From Streptococcus sp. CF8_St5-11 (GTDB lineage: Bacteria > Bacillota > Bacilli > Lactobacillales > Streptococcaceae), in the NCBI RefSeq assembly GCF_024295625.1, contig NZ_JANCOJ010000005.1, positions 27,915 to 91,914 on the forward strand: a DNA stretch of 64,000 bases, written 5' to 3'. A program made the position numbers and the translations under genes. Below, one piece after another: positions 49,870 to 59,142 of this stretch; position 1 is the first letter of the stretch, and the number at the start of each line of letters is the position of its first letter. A model generated the notes under the pieces. It saw only the letters and a list, made by a program, of their open reading frames with translations. It was not told where the DNA came from and did not search any database.

Positions 49870-50610
49870 ATGGATATGACGATCTTAACCGATGTAGGTC
49901 AAAGACGGACAAATAACCAAGACTATGCAAATCAATATAAAAACAAGGCAGGAAAATCTATGGTTTTCCTTGCTGACGGTATGGGAGGACACCGTGCCGG
50001 AAATATTGCTAGTGAAATGGCAGTCACAGACCTAGGTGCGGCCTGGGTTTCTTCTGAAATCGAGACAGTGAATCAAGTTCGGGAATGGTTTGCAGAACAT
50101 TTAGAAGTTGTGAACCGTCGGATTCATTTAGCAGGTCAAGATGATGAACATAAAGGAATGGGAACAACACTGGAAGCCTTGGCTTTTGTAGAAGGACAAG
50201 TGATTTTTGCCCATGTTGGAGATTCGCGGATTAGTCTCATTCGTCAGGGCGAATACCAGCAGTTGACTAGTGATCATTCTCTTGTAAATGCCCTTTTACG
50301 AGCTGGTCAAATTACAGAAGAAGAAGCAGCCCATCATCCTCAGCGTAACATCATCACCCAATCTATTGGTCAAAAAGACGAGCTAGAGCCGGATTATGGT
50401 TTGGTAACTGTTGAAGCAGATGATTATATTTTGATCAATAGTGATGGTTTAACCAATATGATCGGCCCTGATGAGATCAGAGACATTGTCTTGAGTGATG
50501 TTACGCTTGAAGAAAAAGCTCAAACCTTGATTCGTTTTGCCAATAATGCTGGAGGTTTGGATAATATCACCGTTGTACTGCTCCACTTCACTGAGGAGGA
50601 CGCAGCATGA
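49870..50610 (+). CDS. phpP: PP2C-type Ser/Thr phosphatase PhpP
   Basis: PhpP dephosphorylates StkP and its substrates, controlling division and wall metabolism. The 246-aa PPM-family enzyme shows [14 protein letters not shown], the metal-site [24 protein letters not shown], and a late metal-binding [10 protein letters not shown]. It begins 21 bp after rsmB behind AGGAGG and overlaps stkP by 4 bp (ATGA), the conserved phosphatase-kinase pair. Confidence 0.96.
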   Translation: MDMTILTDVGQRRTNNQDYANQYKNKAGKSMVFLADGMGGHRAGNIASEMAVTDLGAAWVSSEIETVNQVREWFAEHLEVVNRRIHLAGQDDEHKGMGTTLEALAFVEGQVIFAHVGDSRISLIRQGEYQQLTSDHSLVNALLRAGQITEEEAAHHPQRNIITQSIGQKDELEPDYGLVTVEADDYILINSDGLTNMIGPDEIRDIVLSDVTLEEKAQTLIRFANNAGGLDNITVVLLHFTEEDAA

Positions 50611-52478
50611 TTCAAATCGGCAAAATTTTTGCCGGACGATATAAAATCATCCAACAAATTGGACGCGGTGGGATGGCAGATGTTTATCTTGCTCGTGATT
50701 TGATTTTAGATGGTGAAGAAGTTGCAGTCAAGGTACTGCGTACGAATTACCAGACGGATCCCATTGCAGTTGCACGTTTCCAGCGTGAAGCAAAAGCGAT
50801 GGCAGAGCTGGACCATCCAAATATCGTTCGGATTACAGACATTGGCGAAGAAGAAGGGCAGCAATACCTCGCAATGGAATATGTTGCAGGTTTAGACTTG
50901 AAACGCTATATCAAAGAAAATGCACCTTTATCAAATGAAGAAGCTGTTCGTTTGATGGGGCAGATCCTTCTAGCTATGCGTCTTGCCCATACGCGTGGCA
51001 TTATCCATAGAGATTTAAAACCACAGAATGTCCTCTTGACACCAGATGGAACAGCAAAAGTTTCAGACTTTGGGATTGCAGTGGCCTTCGCAGAGACTAG
51101 CTTGACCCAGACCAACTCGATGTTGGGGTCGGTTCATTATTTGTCCCCTGAGCAGGCGCGTGGTTCAAAAGCTACGGTGCAAAGTGACATCTACGCGATG
51201 GGGATCATTTTCTATGAAATGTTGACAGGACACATTCCTTATGATGGAGATAGCGCCGTTACAATCGCTTTGCAGCATTTTCAAAAGCCGCTCCCATCTA
51301 TTCGTGAAGAAAATAAGAATGTTCCACAAGCTTTAGAAAATGTGGTGATCAAGGCGACAGCTAAAAAACTGACGGATCGCTATAAATCAGTGGCTGAGAT
51401 GTATGTGGATCTTTCAAGTTGCTTGTCCTATGAGAGAAGAAATGAGAAAAAACTAGTTTTTGAAGACCAAGCGAAAGCTGATACAAAGACTCTTCCAAAA
51501 GTGAGTCCAACTCCAAAGACAGCTCCTGTTCCAATCTCTGAGGTACGCAGTGAAATCAGTTCAGTAGATCCTAATCGACCATTATCTGACCAGCAGACAA
51601 TGGCGCCAAGTAAAAAGCCAAGAAGACGCTTGCGGGCGCGCTACAAGGTCTTGTTTGTTGCCATTGCCCTAGTTCTTGCTGCCTTTACTTTCTTGTTGTA
51701 TATGAGCCCAGCCAATAAAACAGTTCCTGATGTTTCCGGCAAAACCGTTGCCGAAGCTAGAGCGGTTATTGAGGGACAAGACCTTCAAGTTGGTGAAGAG
51801 AAAGAAGAGTACAGTGATTCGGTTGCAGAAGGCTACGTCATTCGAACCAATCCAAATGCAGGGGCCCAAAAGAAAGAACAAAGTCGAATTGATTTGATCG
51901 TTTCAAAAGGACCAAGCAGCTTTGAAATGCCAAATTACGTGGGTAAAACACGGGCAGCAGCTGAAAAGGATCTGAAAAACACTTATAAAGTATCAAGCAA
52001 AATGATCACCGTTGAAGAAGTTGAGACCTTTGATTATGCTGCAGGGACAGTTCTTGAACAAACGCCAGCAGCCGGAGAACAATATTCTCTGAATTCAAAG
52101 ACTAAGATTGTTTTGAAAGTGGCGAAGGAAACAACATCGATTGAGATGCCAAACTATATTGGTTCAACCTATGAATTTGCTCGAAGCAATTTGACTGATA
52201 TCTTTGGAATTAAAGAAGCCAATATTGAATTAAGAAAGACGGATCATCTCCCTGATGGGGTAGTTGTTTCTGCCGGTCAAATTGTCAGTCAAACACCAGA
52301 GGTTTCAAGTACGGTGGATATTAACCGAACACGAATCGTTTTAACGGTATATGAACCTAAAGTGACAGCTTCTTCGAGTACAAAAGCCTCATCAAGTTCA
52401 GAAACATCTAGTTCCTCTTCTTCAGAACGATCGGATACCGAAACCTCTAGCAGTAGTAGTTCGACAGATACAGATTAA
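50607..52478 (+). CDS. stkP: Ser/Thr protein kinase StkP with PASTA domains
   Basis: StkP is the membrane Ser/Thr kinase that tunes septal and peripheral wall synthesis. The kinase domain (1-275) has [22 protein letters not shown] and DFGIAVA. A juxtamembrane region follows, then a TM at about 347-367 and an extracellular part with three PASTA units (about 370-435, 436-510, 511-585), and a Ser-rich tail. Pneumococcal StkP has four PASTA units and about 659 aa. This one is 623 aa with three plus a low-complexity Ser/Thr tail. It is translationally coupled to phpP. Confidence 0.95.
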   Translation: MIQIGKIFAGRYKIIQQIGRGGMADVYLARDLILDGEEVAVKVLRTNYQTDPIAVARFQREAKAMAELDHPNIVRITDIGEEEGQQYLAMEYVAGLDLKRYIKENAPLSNEEAVRLMGQILLAMRLAHTRGIIHRDLKPQNVLLTPDGTAKVSDFGIAVAFAETSLTQTNSMLGSVHYLSPEQARGSKATVQSDIYAMGIIFYEMLTGHIPYDGDSAVTIALQHFQKPLPSIREENKNVPQALENVVIKATAKKLTDRYKSVAEMYVDLSSCLSYERRNEKKLVFEDQAKADTKTLPKVSPTPKTAPVPISEVRSEISSVDPNRPLSDQQTMAPSKKPRRRLRARYKVLFVAIALVLAAFTFLLYMSPANKTVPDVSGKTVAEARAVIEGQDLQVGEEKEEYSDSVAEGYVIRTNPNAGAQKKEQSRIDLIVSKGPSSFEMPNYVGKTRAAAEKDLKNTYKVSSKMITVEEVETFDYAAGTVLEQTPAAGEQYSLNSKTKIVLKVAKETTSIEMPNYIGSTYEFARSNLTDIFGIKEANIELRKTDHLPDGVVVSAGQIVSQTPEVSSTVDINRTRIVLTVYEPKVTASSSTKASSSSETSSSSSSERSDTETSSSSSSTDTD

Positions 52479-52490
52479 AAAATGAATTTC

Positions 52491-52518
52491 AGACTCAGAT
52501 ATATTTCTGAGTCTTTTT
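52491..52518 (+). terminator. Terminator of the gmk-stkP cluster
   Basis: AGACTCAGA pairs with TCTGAGTCT around a 6-nt loop, followed by T5. Confidence 0.8.
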
Positions 52519-52968
52519 GTATTTTTTTGTTGCTATGTCGTGATTTTTTTATTTCCCTGTTGAGGGAAAAACTTTGAGGTCGCTTCAAGAAACTATTTTT
52601 CTACAGATGAATAGATTATGTGAACTCCTTAACAAACAAGGGGTTTCAAGTCCGGTAAAATAAAATAGTCAATTAAACATAAGGTGATTTGAGGTTGAAA
52701 ATAGATTGAATATCAAATTATTTGCCTTTGTTTTAGCCCACATGCTATAATCTGCATGAAAGGAGATCAAAGAGTAAAAAGTCGTTCAGACCTGCTTTGA
52801 TAGGAAATTGGTAAACGAATAGATTTTTTTCTGCTAGTTGAATAGGCCTTGACAACTAGTGGAGAAAAATATTGTGAACTGAGAAACAGGGAGGTAGAAT
52901 GACTTTTGAAATATGTGCACATAGTTGATGTATCTTTCGCCTATACTTTCCCAATGGAGATTATTTAA
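52519..52968 (+). promoter_or_regulatory. Promoter and long structured leader of the Tyr-rich protein gene
   Basis: This region has no gene of normal size. A promoter TTGCCT with TATAAT (52744-52749), an 18-bp spacer and TGC extension predicts a leader of about 210 nt. The leader holds ATCAAAG/CTTTGAT (52766-52801), CTAGTTG/CAACTAG (52834-52859), and a 9-codon frame MTFEICAHS at 52899-52928 with a strong GGGAGG site 4-5 bp ahead. A cis-regulatory role is inferred. Confidence 0.5.
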
Positions 52969-54768
52969 ATGGACAGAAAATATAGAGTGGTTAGTCAAGC
53001 AATCTTAGCAACAGCTATGATTGTCCCGGCATTTATAGCAACAAAAGTAGCTGCAGAAAATAGAGGATGGAATACCTCCTCTTATCGTTCAAACTATTAT
53101 AACTATGGTTACAATAATTGGAACGGTTATAATGGCTATAATTCATGGACCTATAGTTATGGCTATGGATATCCAAATTGGAACTATTATTATGGCTATA
53201 ACTATGGTTATCCTAGCTGGAATAATTATTATGGCTATAATGGTTGGAACTATGGTTATTCCTTGGAAAATGATGTAAACTACATTTATTGGAATGGCAA
53301 TCATTATTATCGGATGAGTGATGGAACTTACCGGATCTACCGCAATGGTGAGTGGAAGCCTCTAACCAATCGGAATAACTCTACTAATAACCTTGCCAAT
53401 GACCCTCATTATGTATATGAAAATGGCTACCATTATTATGTATTAGATAATGGGGATTATTACTACTATAAAAATGGTAAATGGGTATTTGTGAAGAATT
53501 CGACGGAAAATCCTGATACTCCAGATCCAACTCCAACACCGACTCCGGATCCAACTCCAACACCCGACGAGCCAGATCCAAGCGATAAACCCGATCAACC
53601 AGTCAACCCATCAGAACCATCTACACCAGAAGATCACGGGAACTTGATCTTCCCAGAAAATCCTCCATTTGTAGGAGCAGATGGAGAGTTTGATCCTTTC
53701 GCACCAACCCCAGAAAATCCAAGTGAACCAAAACCAGAAGAACCGGTGCAACCTGAAGTGCCTGGAAATGATGGTTTGGTATCAACAGATCAGCCTAGTG
53801 AAAACCAAATTCCTCCATACGTTGAGACACCTGCAGAAGGATTAGAACATCTTCCATGGGCTCCAAATGGACGAGCACCAAAGATAGTCTATCCTCCTGG
53901 CAAACCTGGATCAGCAGCTTTGCGTCGAGATAAGAACTACTACTTTGACGGGTCGACTCACTATTACTACGTTCCTTCTGATACGGAAGCAACTGGTTAC
54001 TCTGCTTATTGGAAATGGAATGGAGATAAATGGAAACTTTATGGAATGACAGATCCGAAAGATCCTGAAATCGATCCAAAATTCCACGAAGATGCCAAAG
54101 ATGATGAATATGCCTATAGCGATCGAGACTCAAGCGTGAAGCTCTACTCTACAAACCTTGTAGAAACAGCTAAAGCAGGTCAAGCTCTTCCATTTAAGAA
54201 TGTGGATGAATTTAAGGACTATGTCATTAAGAAAATGAATCCTAAATTTATTGACAATGCTGGCTGGGATGCCAAAGTAGAATGGGAAATCGAGGACCCA
54301 GAACTCTTTGAGCAATCTAAAGAAAACCCATGGGCTAAAGACTATGTTTTAATCGCTAACTTGAAGAGTGGAGTAGATGACAAGAACTACAAAGATGTTG
54401 AGTTTGGCTATGTGAAATTCGTTTATCGTGTAGAAGCAACAGACAATACAAACTATATCGAGTTAGATAAAGCGAAGGAAGCATTTGCTAAGATTAACGA
54501 ATTGCGAAAAGCACAAGGTTTAAAAGAATTGACTTGGTCAGATGATGTCTATAACTCACGTGCCTTACCAAAAGCCCATACTATTTCACGTCAGTACGAT
54601 AGCACAGGTTTTGTAGCTCGCCGTGAAGACAATGCAACAACAGTCGCAACGAAATGGTATAACAGTGGATTGAGAGAATTAATGCTCGATCCAAATGCCA
54701 CAGAAGGTGCGGTAGCAGCAGTCATCAATGGCGACGGTAACTATTACTGGGCATTCATGTATAAATAA
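52969..54768 (+). CDS. Secreted Tyr/Asn/Gly-rich protein with degenerate CAP-like C-terminus
   Basis: I do not recognise this 599-aa protein as a named family. A signal peptide (1-29, cleavage after KVAA) precedes a low-complexity aromatic region (about 33-98) built of Tyr, Asn, Gly and Trp, for example NGYNGYNSWTYSYGYGYPNW. Three copies of a Tyr/Gly/Trp unit follow (about 102-135, 144-175, 320-362), such as YENGYHYYVLDNGDYYYYK. The second and third are separated by a Pro/Asp/Glu-rich spacer. The last ~105 residues (INELRKAQGLKELTWSDDVY to GDGNYYWAFMYK) resemble a short CAP/SCP domain. No LPXTG or TM anchor is present. A surface-adhesive or matrix role is a guess. Confidence 0.75.
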   Translation: MDRKYRVVSQAILATAMIVPAFIATKVAAENRGWNTSSYRSNYYNYGYNNWNGYNGYNSWTYSYGYGYPNWNYYYGYNYGYPSWNNYYGYNGWNYGYSLENDVNYIYWNGNHYYRMSDGTYRIYRNGEWKPLTNRNNSTNNLANDPHYVYENGYHYYVLDNGDYYYYKNGKWVFVKNSTENPDTPDPTPTPTPDPTPTPDEPDPSDKPDQPVNPSEPSTPEDHGNLIFPENPPFVGADGEFDPFAPTPENPSEPKPEEPVQPEVPGNDGLVSTDQPSENQIPPYVETPAEGLEHLPWAPNGRAPKIVYPPGKPGSAALRRDKNYYFDGSTHYYYVPSDTEATGYSAYWKWNGDKWKLYGMTDPKDPEIDPKFHEDAKDDEYAYSDRDSSVKLYSTNLVETAKAGQALPFKNVDEFKDYVIKKMNPKFIDNAGWDAKVEWEIEDPELFEQSKENPWAKDYVLIANLKSGVDDKNYKDVEFGYVKFVYRVEATDNTNYIELDKAKEAFAKINELRKAQGLKELTWSDDVYNSRALPKAHTISRQYDSTGFVARREDNATTVATKWYNSGLRELMLDPNATEGAVAAVINGDGNYYWAFMYK

Positions 54769-54830
54769 TGCCTCTAGACAACCGTTATCGGAAAGAACTT
54801 ATTTAATAACAATTCATTCCGATACCAAGG

Positions 54831-54867
54831 ACACCCAAAGGATTTCTATCTTTTGGGTGTTTTTTTG
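54831..54867 (+). terminator. Terminator of the Tyr-rich protein gene
   Basis: ACACCCAAAG pairs with CTTTTGGGTGT, followed by T7. A second stem TATCGGAA/TTCCGATA (54786-54824) lies just upstream. Confidence 0.82.
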
Positions 54868-54943
54868 CTCTAAGTATTATCCAACCACAGACGGAAGTCA
54901 AATGAGGAAAAATTTGATAAAATAGGAAAAGATGAGGTAGACT

Positions 54944-55639
54944 ATGTGGAAAATACAAATTTTTATTTTCGTTGAAGCCGTTTTGTTAACATTAGCAGCG
55001 ATCACCATTTTATCAATCGATTTTTCCAGATTTGTTGTCTTGATGGTTCTCTTTTTGCTCCTTTTGTATTACTATTTTGGCAAACAAAAAGCGAATTTTC
55101 TATTAATCGCGCTGAGTGTGCTCTTGTTTTTTATCGTGATGCTGAATCCTTTTGTGATTGCAGCCATTTTATTTGCGGTGGTTTATGGTTTATTGATCGC
55201 CTACCCTTATATGTATAAGGAAAATGAAGCCGTTGTGTTTGATGTTGAAGAGGATACGAAAATTCGTCAGGAAAAAACTCGATGGATTGGTGATTTACAA
55301 CATTTTTCAAAACAAAGTCGAGGGTATCGAGATCTGAATGTGATCCGAGTTTTTGGGAATGACACCCTCCATTTAGAGGAGGTAGCCATTTGCAATTGGG
55401 ACAATGTAGTGATCATACGGAAAGGGTTTGGAAATACAAAAATTATCTTACCGATTGATTTGGAGTTGCATTTACAAATTAACACCCTGTATGGAGATCT
55501 GAAGTTTTTGGATCTTCCTGTCCGTAAAATGAGGAATGAAACCATAGACATTGAAACGGCACATTATCGGAGATCGCACCGTTCTATAAAAATTGTGTTA
55601 GTTGGTATTGTTGGGGATGTTGAGGTGATTCGCGCATGA
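54944..55639 (+). CDS. liaF: LiaF-like envelope stress regulator
   Basis: LiaF is the membrane inhibitor of the LiaS kinase in the cell-envelope stress response to lipid II-binding antibiotics. The 231-aa protein has hydrophobic TM segments in the first ~95 residues (VVLMVLFLLLLYYYF and similar). A C-terminal soluble DUF2154-type beta domain (about 120-231) contains LEEVAICNWDNVVIIRKGFG. GAGG precedes ATG 54944. It overlaps liaS by 4 bp in the order liaF-liaS-liaR. Confidence 0.92.
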   Translation: MWKIQIFIFVEAVLLTLAAITILSIDFSRFVVLMVLFLLLLYYYFGKQKANFLLIALSVLLFFIVMLNPFVIAAILFAVVYGLLIAYPYMYKENEAVVFDVEEDTKIRQEKTRWIGDLQHFSKQSRGYRDLNVIRVFGNDTLHLEEVAICNWDNVVIIRKGFGNTKIILPIDLELHLQINTLYGDLKFLDLPVRKMRNETIDIETAHYRRSHRSIKIVLVGIVGDVEVIRA

Positions 55640-56652
55640 AGAAATTAGACTATCTCCTATTGTATTTCTATTCCCTAATGGTGGTTGCGGTCATTTGTCA
55701 TACCATTTTCCATTTTGTTGGTTTTCAGTGGGGCAAACTTCTTTCAGATCTTTCCTTGCTTCAGTCATTCCTATTTTTGGTTTTTAGTCTGACGCTTGCA
55801 TTGACGGCTTTGGTTGTCTTAATTATTAAAATCACGCAATTTGTAACGGTTCATGCAGTACAACAAAAGGTAGAATCTATCCTGACTGCTTCACAGAGAA
55901 AAGAAATTGCCCCCAAAGAATTGAATCAACAGTTAGATTTATTGGACAGCAAATTGCTTCGACTAGAAGAAAATTTACAAAAAAGTGAAAATCGTGTGAT
56001 GCGAAATGAGGAAGAAATTGTGGAAATCGAGCGTAAGAGAATTGCGCGTGATCTACATGATACGGTTAGTCAAGAATTGTTTGCAGCCAATATGATTTTA
56101 TCTGGAGTAGCAGCGCAGGCCCTTGAGTTAGAGAAAAGTCAGATCCAGCAGCAACTAAATGGTGTGTCAGATATTCTAGGGACAGCCCAAAATGATTTAC
56201 GCGTCTTGCTCTTACATCTTCGTCCTACAGAATTGGAAGGAAAAAGCTTGGTAGAAGGTATGGAGATGATTTTTAGAGAATTGAAGGAAAAGAGTAACCT
56301 AACAGTTGTCTTCCATCATAATGACGTGAGCATTCCAAAAGATATGGAAGAACATCTATTTCGAATCGTCCAAGAAATTGTCAGCAATACCTTGAAACAT
56401 GCTAGAGCTCAACAAATGGATGTCTTTTTGCATCAGGAAGGAAAACAACTTCATTTACGGATGGTAGATGATGGAATCGGCTTTGAGCAGGAAAAATTGG
56501 AACGATTGAGTTATGGGTTGAAAAATATTCAAGAACGTGTAGAAGACATGGCGGGAACCATTAAAATAAGAACGAGTCCTCAAAAGGGAGTGGCTGTGGA
56601 TATTCGCGTTCCCCTCCTTGTAAAAGATAAAAATGAAAAGGAAACTGTATGA
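55636..56652 (+). CDS. liaS: Sensor histidine kinase LiaS (VraS)
   Basis: LiaS is the kinase of the LiaFSR cell-envelope stress system. Two TM helices (about 10-32 and 45-68) bracket a very short extracellular loop, typical of intramembrane-sensing kinases. A HAMP-like/coiled-coil linker precedes the HisKA_3 domain with phosphorylated His141 (RIARDLHDTVSQELF). The ATPase domain has VQEIVSNTLKHA and DDGIGF. At 338 aa it is normal for VraS-type kinases. It overlaps liaR by 4 bp. Confidence 0.95.
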   Translation: MKKLDYLLLYFYSLMVVAVICHTIFHFVGFQWGKLLSDLSLLQSFLFLVFSLTLALTALVVLIIKITQFVTVHAVQQKVESILTASQRKEIAPKELNQQLDLLDSKLLRLEENLQKSENRVMRNEEEIVEIERKRIARDLHDTVSQELFAANMILSGVAAQALELEKSQIQQQLNGVSDILGTAQNDLRVLLLHLRPTELEGKSLVEGMEMIFRELKEKSNLTVVFHHNDVSIPKDMEEHLFRIVQEIVSNTLKHARAQQMDVFLHQEGKQLHLRMVDDGIGFEQEKLERLSYGLKNIQERVEDMAGTIKIRTSPQKGVAVDIRVPLLVKDKNEKETV

Positions 56653-57281
56653 AAGTATTATTAGTAGACGACCATGAAATGGTCCGGTTGGGATTGAAAA
56701 GCTTTTTGTCCATGCAAACCGATATTGAGCAAGTCTTAGAGGCGAAAAATGGGCATGAAGGGGTGGACTTGGCGCTGAAAGAAAGACCAGACGTCATCAT
56801 CATGGATATTGTGATGCCAGAGCTAAATGGAATCGATGCGACTCTAGCCATCCTAAAAGAGTGGCCGGAAGCTAAAATTGTCATTTTGACGTCTTATTTA
56901 GATAACGAAAAGATTTACCCTGTCTTAGATGCCGGTGCAAAAGGGTATATTTTAAAGACCTCGTCAGCAACTGAGATCTTACAGGCTGTCAGAAAGGTTG
57001 CAAAGGGAGAATTTGCGATTGAGACAGAAGTTAGTCAAAAAGTTGAGTCACGAAAGAACCATGCTGAATTGCATGATGATTTGACAGCTAGAGAACGAGA
57101 TATTCTGGCTTTATTGACGAAAGGATATGAAAATCAACGAATAGCAGATGAACTCTTCATTTCTTTAAAAACAGTGAAGACCCATGTCTCCAACATCTTA
57201 TCCAAATTAGAAGTCAGTGATCGGACGCAAGCAGTCGTCTATGCCTTTCGACACCATCTGGTGAATCAAGAAGATTTTTAA
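56649..57281 (+). CDS. liaR: Response regulator LiaR (VraR)
   Basis: LiaR is a NarL/FixJ-type response regulator. The receiver domain carries the phospho-acceptor Asp53 (VIIMDIVMPEL) and LVDDHEMVRLGL. The C-terminal LuxR-type helix-turn-helix (about 148-205) contains LTAREREILALL-like sequence (LTARERDILALLTKGYEN) and LFISLKTVKTHVSNILSKL. It completes the liaFSR operon. Confidence 0.95.
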   Translation: MKVLLVDDHEMVRLGLKSFLSMQTDIEQVLEAKNGHEGVDLALKERPDVIIMDIVMPELNGIDATLAILKEWPEAKIVILTSYLDNEKIYPVLDAGAKGYILKTSSATEILQAVRKVAKGEFAIETEVSQKVESRKNHAELHDDLTARERDILALLTKGYENQRIADELFISLKTVKTHVSNILSKLEVSDRTQAVVYAFRHHLVNQEDF

Positions 57282-57293
57282 AGGGAAACATGC

Positions 57294-57299
57294 TATAAT
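57294..57299 (+). promoter_or_regulatory. -10 element before the HAD-cyclophilin gene
   Basis: TATAAT with a TGC extension lies 12 bp after the liaR stop codon. The -35 would fall within the liaR end. Confidence 0.55.
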
Positions 57300-57325
57300 A
57301 GAGCGAGATCATAAGGGGGAGACAA

Positions 57326-58726
57326 GTGGACGCAAAATTACGTTATAAAGCAAAAAAAGTAAAAATCGTCTTTTTTGATATTGACGATACATTACGTGCA
57401 AAAGAAACTGGATTGATCCCAGAATCTGTAAAAGACGTCTTTCGTCAGTTGAAAGAAAAGGGAATTCGAACAGGGATTGCAACCGGTAGAGGGGTTTTTG
57501 GAGTTGTTCCTGAAATTATGGACTTAAAGCCTGATTTTCTAGTCACCTTAAACGGTGCCTATATTGAAGATACCAAAGGAACTGTGATCTACCAATCACC
57601 AATCAATGAAGCAATCGTTTCTTCTTTTGTGGATTGGGCCAAAGAATCCCAGATTGATTATGGGTTAGTGGCTAGTCATCAAGCTGCGCTGTCCAATCGT
57701 ACACCTTTGATCCGTGACGCTATTGACATCATTTATCCCAACTTACCAGTAGATCCAGATCTGCATTTGAAAGAACCAATTTTCCAAATGTGGACCTTTG
57801 ATGAAGATGATGGTGATTTAGAATTATCACCTTCCTTACAAGAGGAGTTACGTCTCGTTCCATGGCACCCACATTCATCTGATGTTGTTCGTTTTGATCG
57901 ATCAAAGGCTTCTGGAGTCTCTCAACTTGTAAATCATTTGGGCTTGAAGCCAGAAAATGTTTTGGTCTTTGGGGATGGCTTAAATGATCTCGAACTATTT
58001 GATTATGCTGGGATTAGTATCGCAATGGGAATATCTGCCCCAGAGTTACAAGAAAAAGCTGATTATATCACTAAGAATTTGGAAGAAGATGGCATATTCT
58101 ATGCCTTAGAGGAGTTAAATATGGTTGAAAAAGAATTGACGTTACCGCAGTTGGAACTTGGTGTGGTTGAAGGTCCTATAGCTGTGATCAAAACCAATCA
58201 CGGTGAGATGAAAATTCAATTGTTCCCAGATCAAGCGCCAAAAACAGTTGCAAACTTTGTGGCTCTTGCTAAGTCTGGCTATTATGATGGTGTTATTTTC
58301 CATCGGATTATTAAAGATTTCATGATCCAAGGGGGAGATCCTACTGGTACAGGTATGGGTGGTGAATCCATCTATGGTGAGAGCTTTGAAGACGAATTTT
58401 CAAAAGAATTGTACAATATTCGCGGAGCCCTTTCGATGGCAAATGCTGGGCCAAACACAAATGGTAGCCAATTCTTTATTGTACAAAATCAACATCTCCC
58501 ATATTCAAATAAGGAATTGGTCCGTGGTGGCTGGCCTGAAAAAATTGCCGAAATCTATACGACAGAAGGAGGAACTCCTCATCTAGATCAACGCCATACC
58601 GTATTTGGACAATTGATGGATGAAGCTTCATTTGTGGTATTGGATGAGATTGCGGCTGTTGAGACAGGTATGATGGATAAGCCAGTAGAAGATGTCGTGA
58701 TTCAAACCATCGAAATTGAGGACTAA
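57326..58726 (+). CDS. Fusion of Cof-type HAD phosphatase and cyclophilin
   Basis: This 466-aa protein joins two enzymes. Residues 1-265 form a HAD-IIB (Cof) phosphatase with Asp18/Asp20 in [11 protein letters not shown], Lys in [10 protein letters not shown], and [10 protein letters not shown]. Residues about 272-466 form a cyclophilin peptidyl-prolyl isomerase with [47 protein letters not shown], and [12 protein letters not shown]. The start is GTG 57326 behind AAGGGGAG. No signal peptide is seen, so it acts in the cytoplasm. The fusion occurs in other streptococci. Its last codons overlap the start region of the next gene. Confidence 0.92.
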   Translation: MDAKLRYKAKKVKIVFFDIDDTLRAKETGLIPESVKDVFRQLKEKGIRTGIATGRGVFGVVPEIMDLKPDFLVTLNGAYIEDTKGTVIYQSPINEAIVSSFVDWAKESQIDYGLVASHQAALSNRTPLIRDAIDIIYPNLPVDPDLHLKEPIFQMWTFDEDDGDLELSPSLQEELRLVPWHPHSSDVVRFDRSKASGVSQLVNHLGLKPENVLVFGDGLNDLELFDYAGISIAMGISAPELQEKADYITKNLEEDGIFYALEELNMVEKELTLPQLELGVVEGPIAVIKTNHGEMKIQLFPDQAPKTVANFVALAKSGYYDGVIFHRIIKDFMIQGGDPTGTGMGGESIYGESFEDEFSKELYNIRGALSMANAGPNTNGSQFFIVQNQHLPYSNKELVRGGWPEKIAEIYTTEGGTPHLDQRHTVFGQLMDEASFVVLDEIAAVETGMMDKPVEDVVIQTIEIED

Positions 58727-58727
58727 A

Positions 58728-59093
58728 ATGAAAATTGGAGATAAGTTAGAAGGAACCATCACAGGCATTCAACCTTATGGAGCCTTTGTTGAACTTGAGT
58801 CGGGTGTCACAGGCTTGATTCATATCTCAGAGATTCGAAGTGGCTATGTAAGTAATATTCATGATATTCTTTCGATTGGAGAGAAAGTCTTTGTCCAAGT
58901 CATTGATGTTGATGAATATTCTAAGAAAGCCAGTCTCTCTTTGAGAACCTTAGAAGAAACACCGCAACGAAGTATTCGACACCATCGTTTTTCAAATGAC
59001 CGCAACAAAAGTGGTTTTGCTCCCTTAGCTCAACAGATGCCAACCTGGGTCAAAGAAGGAAAAGCATTCTTTAGCAAACAAGAAAAAAAATAA
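58728..59093 (+). CDS. cvfD: S1-domain RNA-binding regulator (CvfD/YugI-like)
   Basis: This 121-aa protein has one N-terminal S1 domain (about 1-75, IGDKLEGTITGIQPYGAFVELE and GLIHISEI) and a basic tail. It resembles Bacillus YugI and pneumococcal CvfD, a post-transcriptional regulator associated with ribosomes. ATG 58728 begins 1 bp after the stop of the fusion gene and follows GAGG. A TTG 12 bp upstream is possible but less likely. Confidence 0.85.
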   Translation: MKIGDKLEGTITGIQPYGAFVELESGVTGLIHISEIRSGYVSNIHDILSIGEKVFVQVIDVDEYSKKASLSLRTLEETPQRSIRHHRFSNDRNKSGFAPLAQQMPTWVKEGKAFFSKQEKK

Positions 59094-59131
59094 AAACTTC
59101 GATAGGTTGATGAAACCTACCGAAGTTTTTT
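59092..59131. terminator. Bidirectional terminator between cvfD and cysK
   Basis: AAAAACTTCG-TAGGTT pairs with AACCTA-CGAAGTTTTT, with a one-base bulge. T-runs occur on both strands. Confidence 0.87.
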
Positions 59132-59142
59132 GGTATAGTGAG

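Noticed and set aside
52756..52800. 14-codon frame MKGDQRVKSRSDLL near the promoter of the Tyr-rich gene
   Set aside because: The ATG is at or beside the predicted transcription start without a binding site ahead of it. The AGGAG that follows lies inside the frame. The 9-codon frame at 52899 is better supported.
54728..54925. 65-aa frame spanning the end of the Tyr-rich gene and its terminator
   Set aside because: It reads through the stop region and terminator hairpin of the real gene and lacks a binding site.
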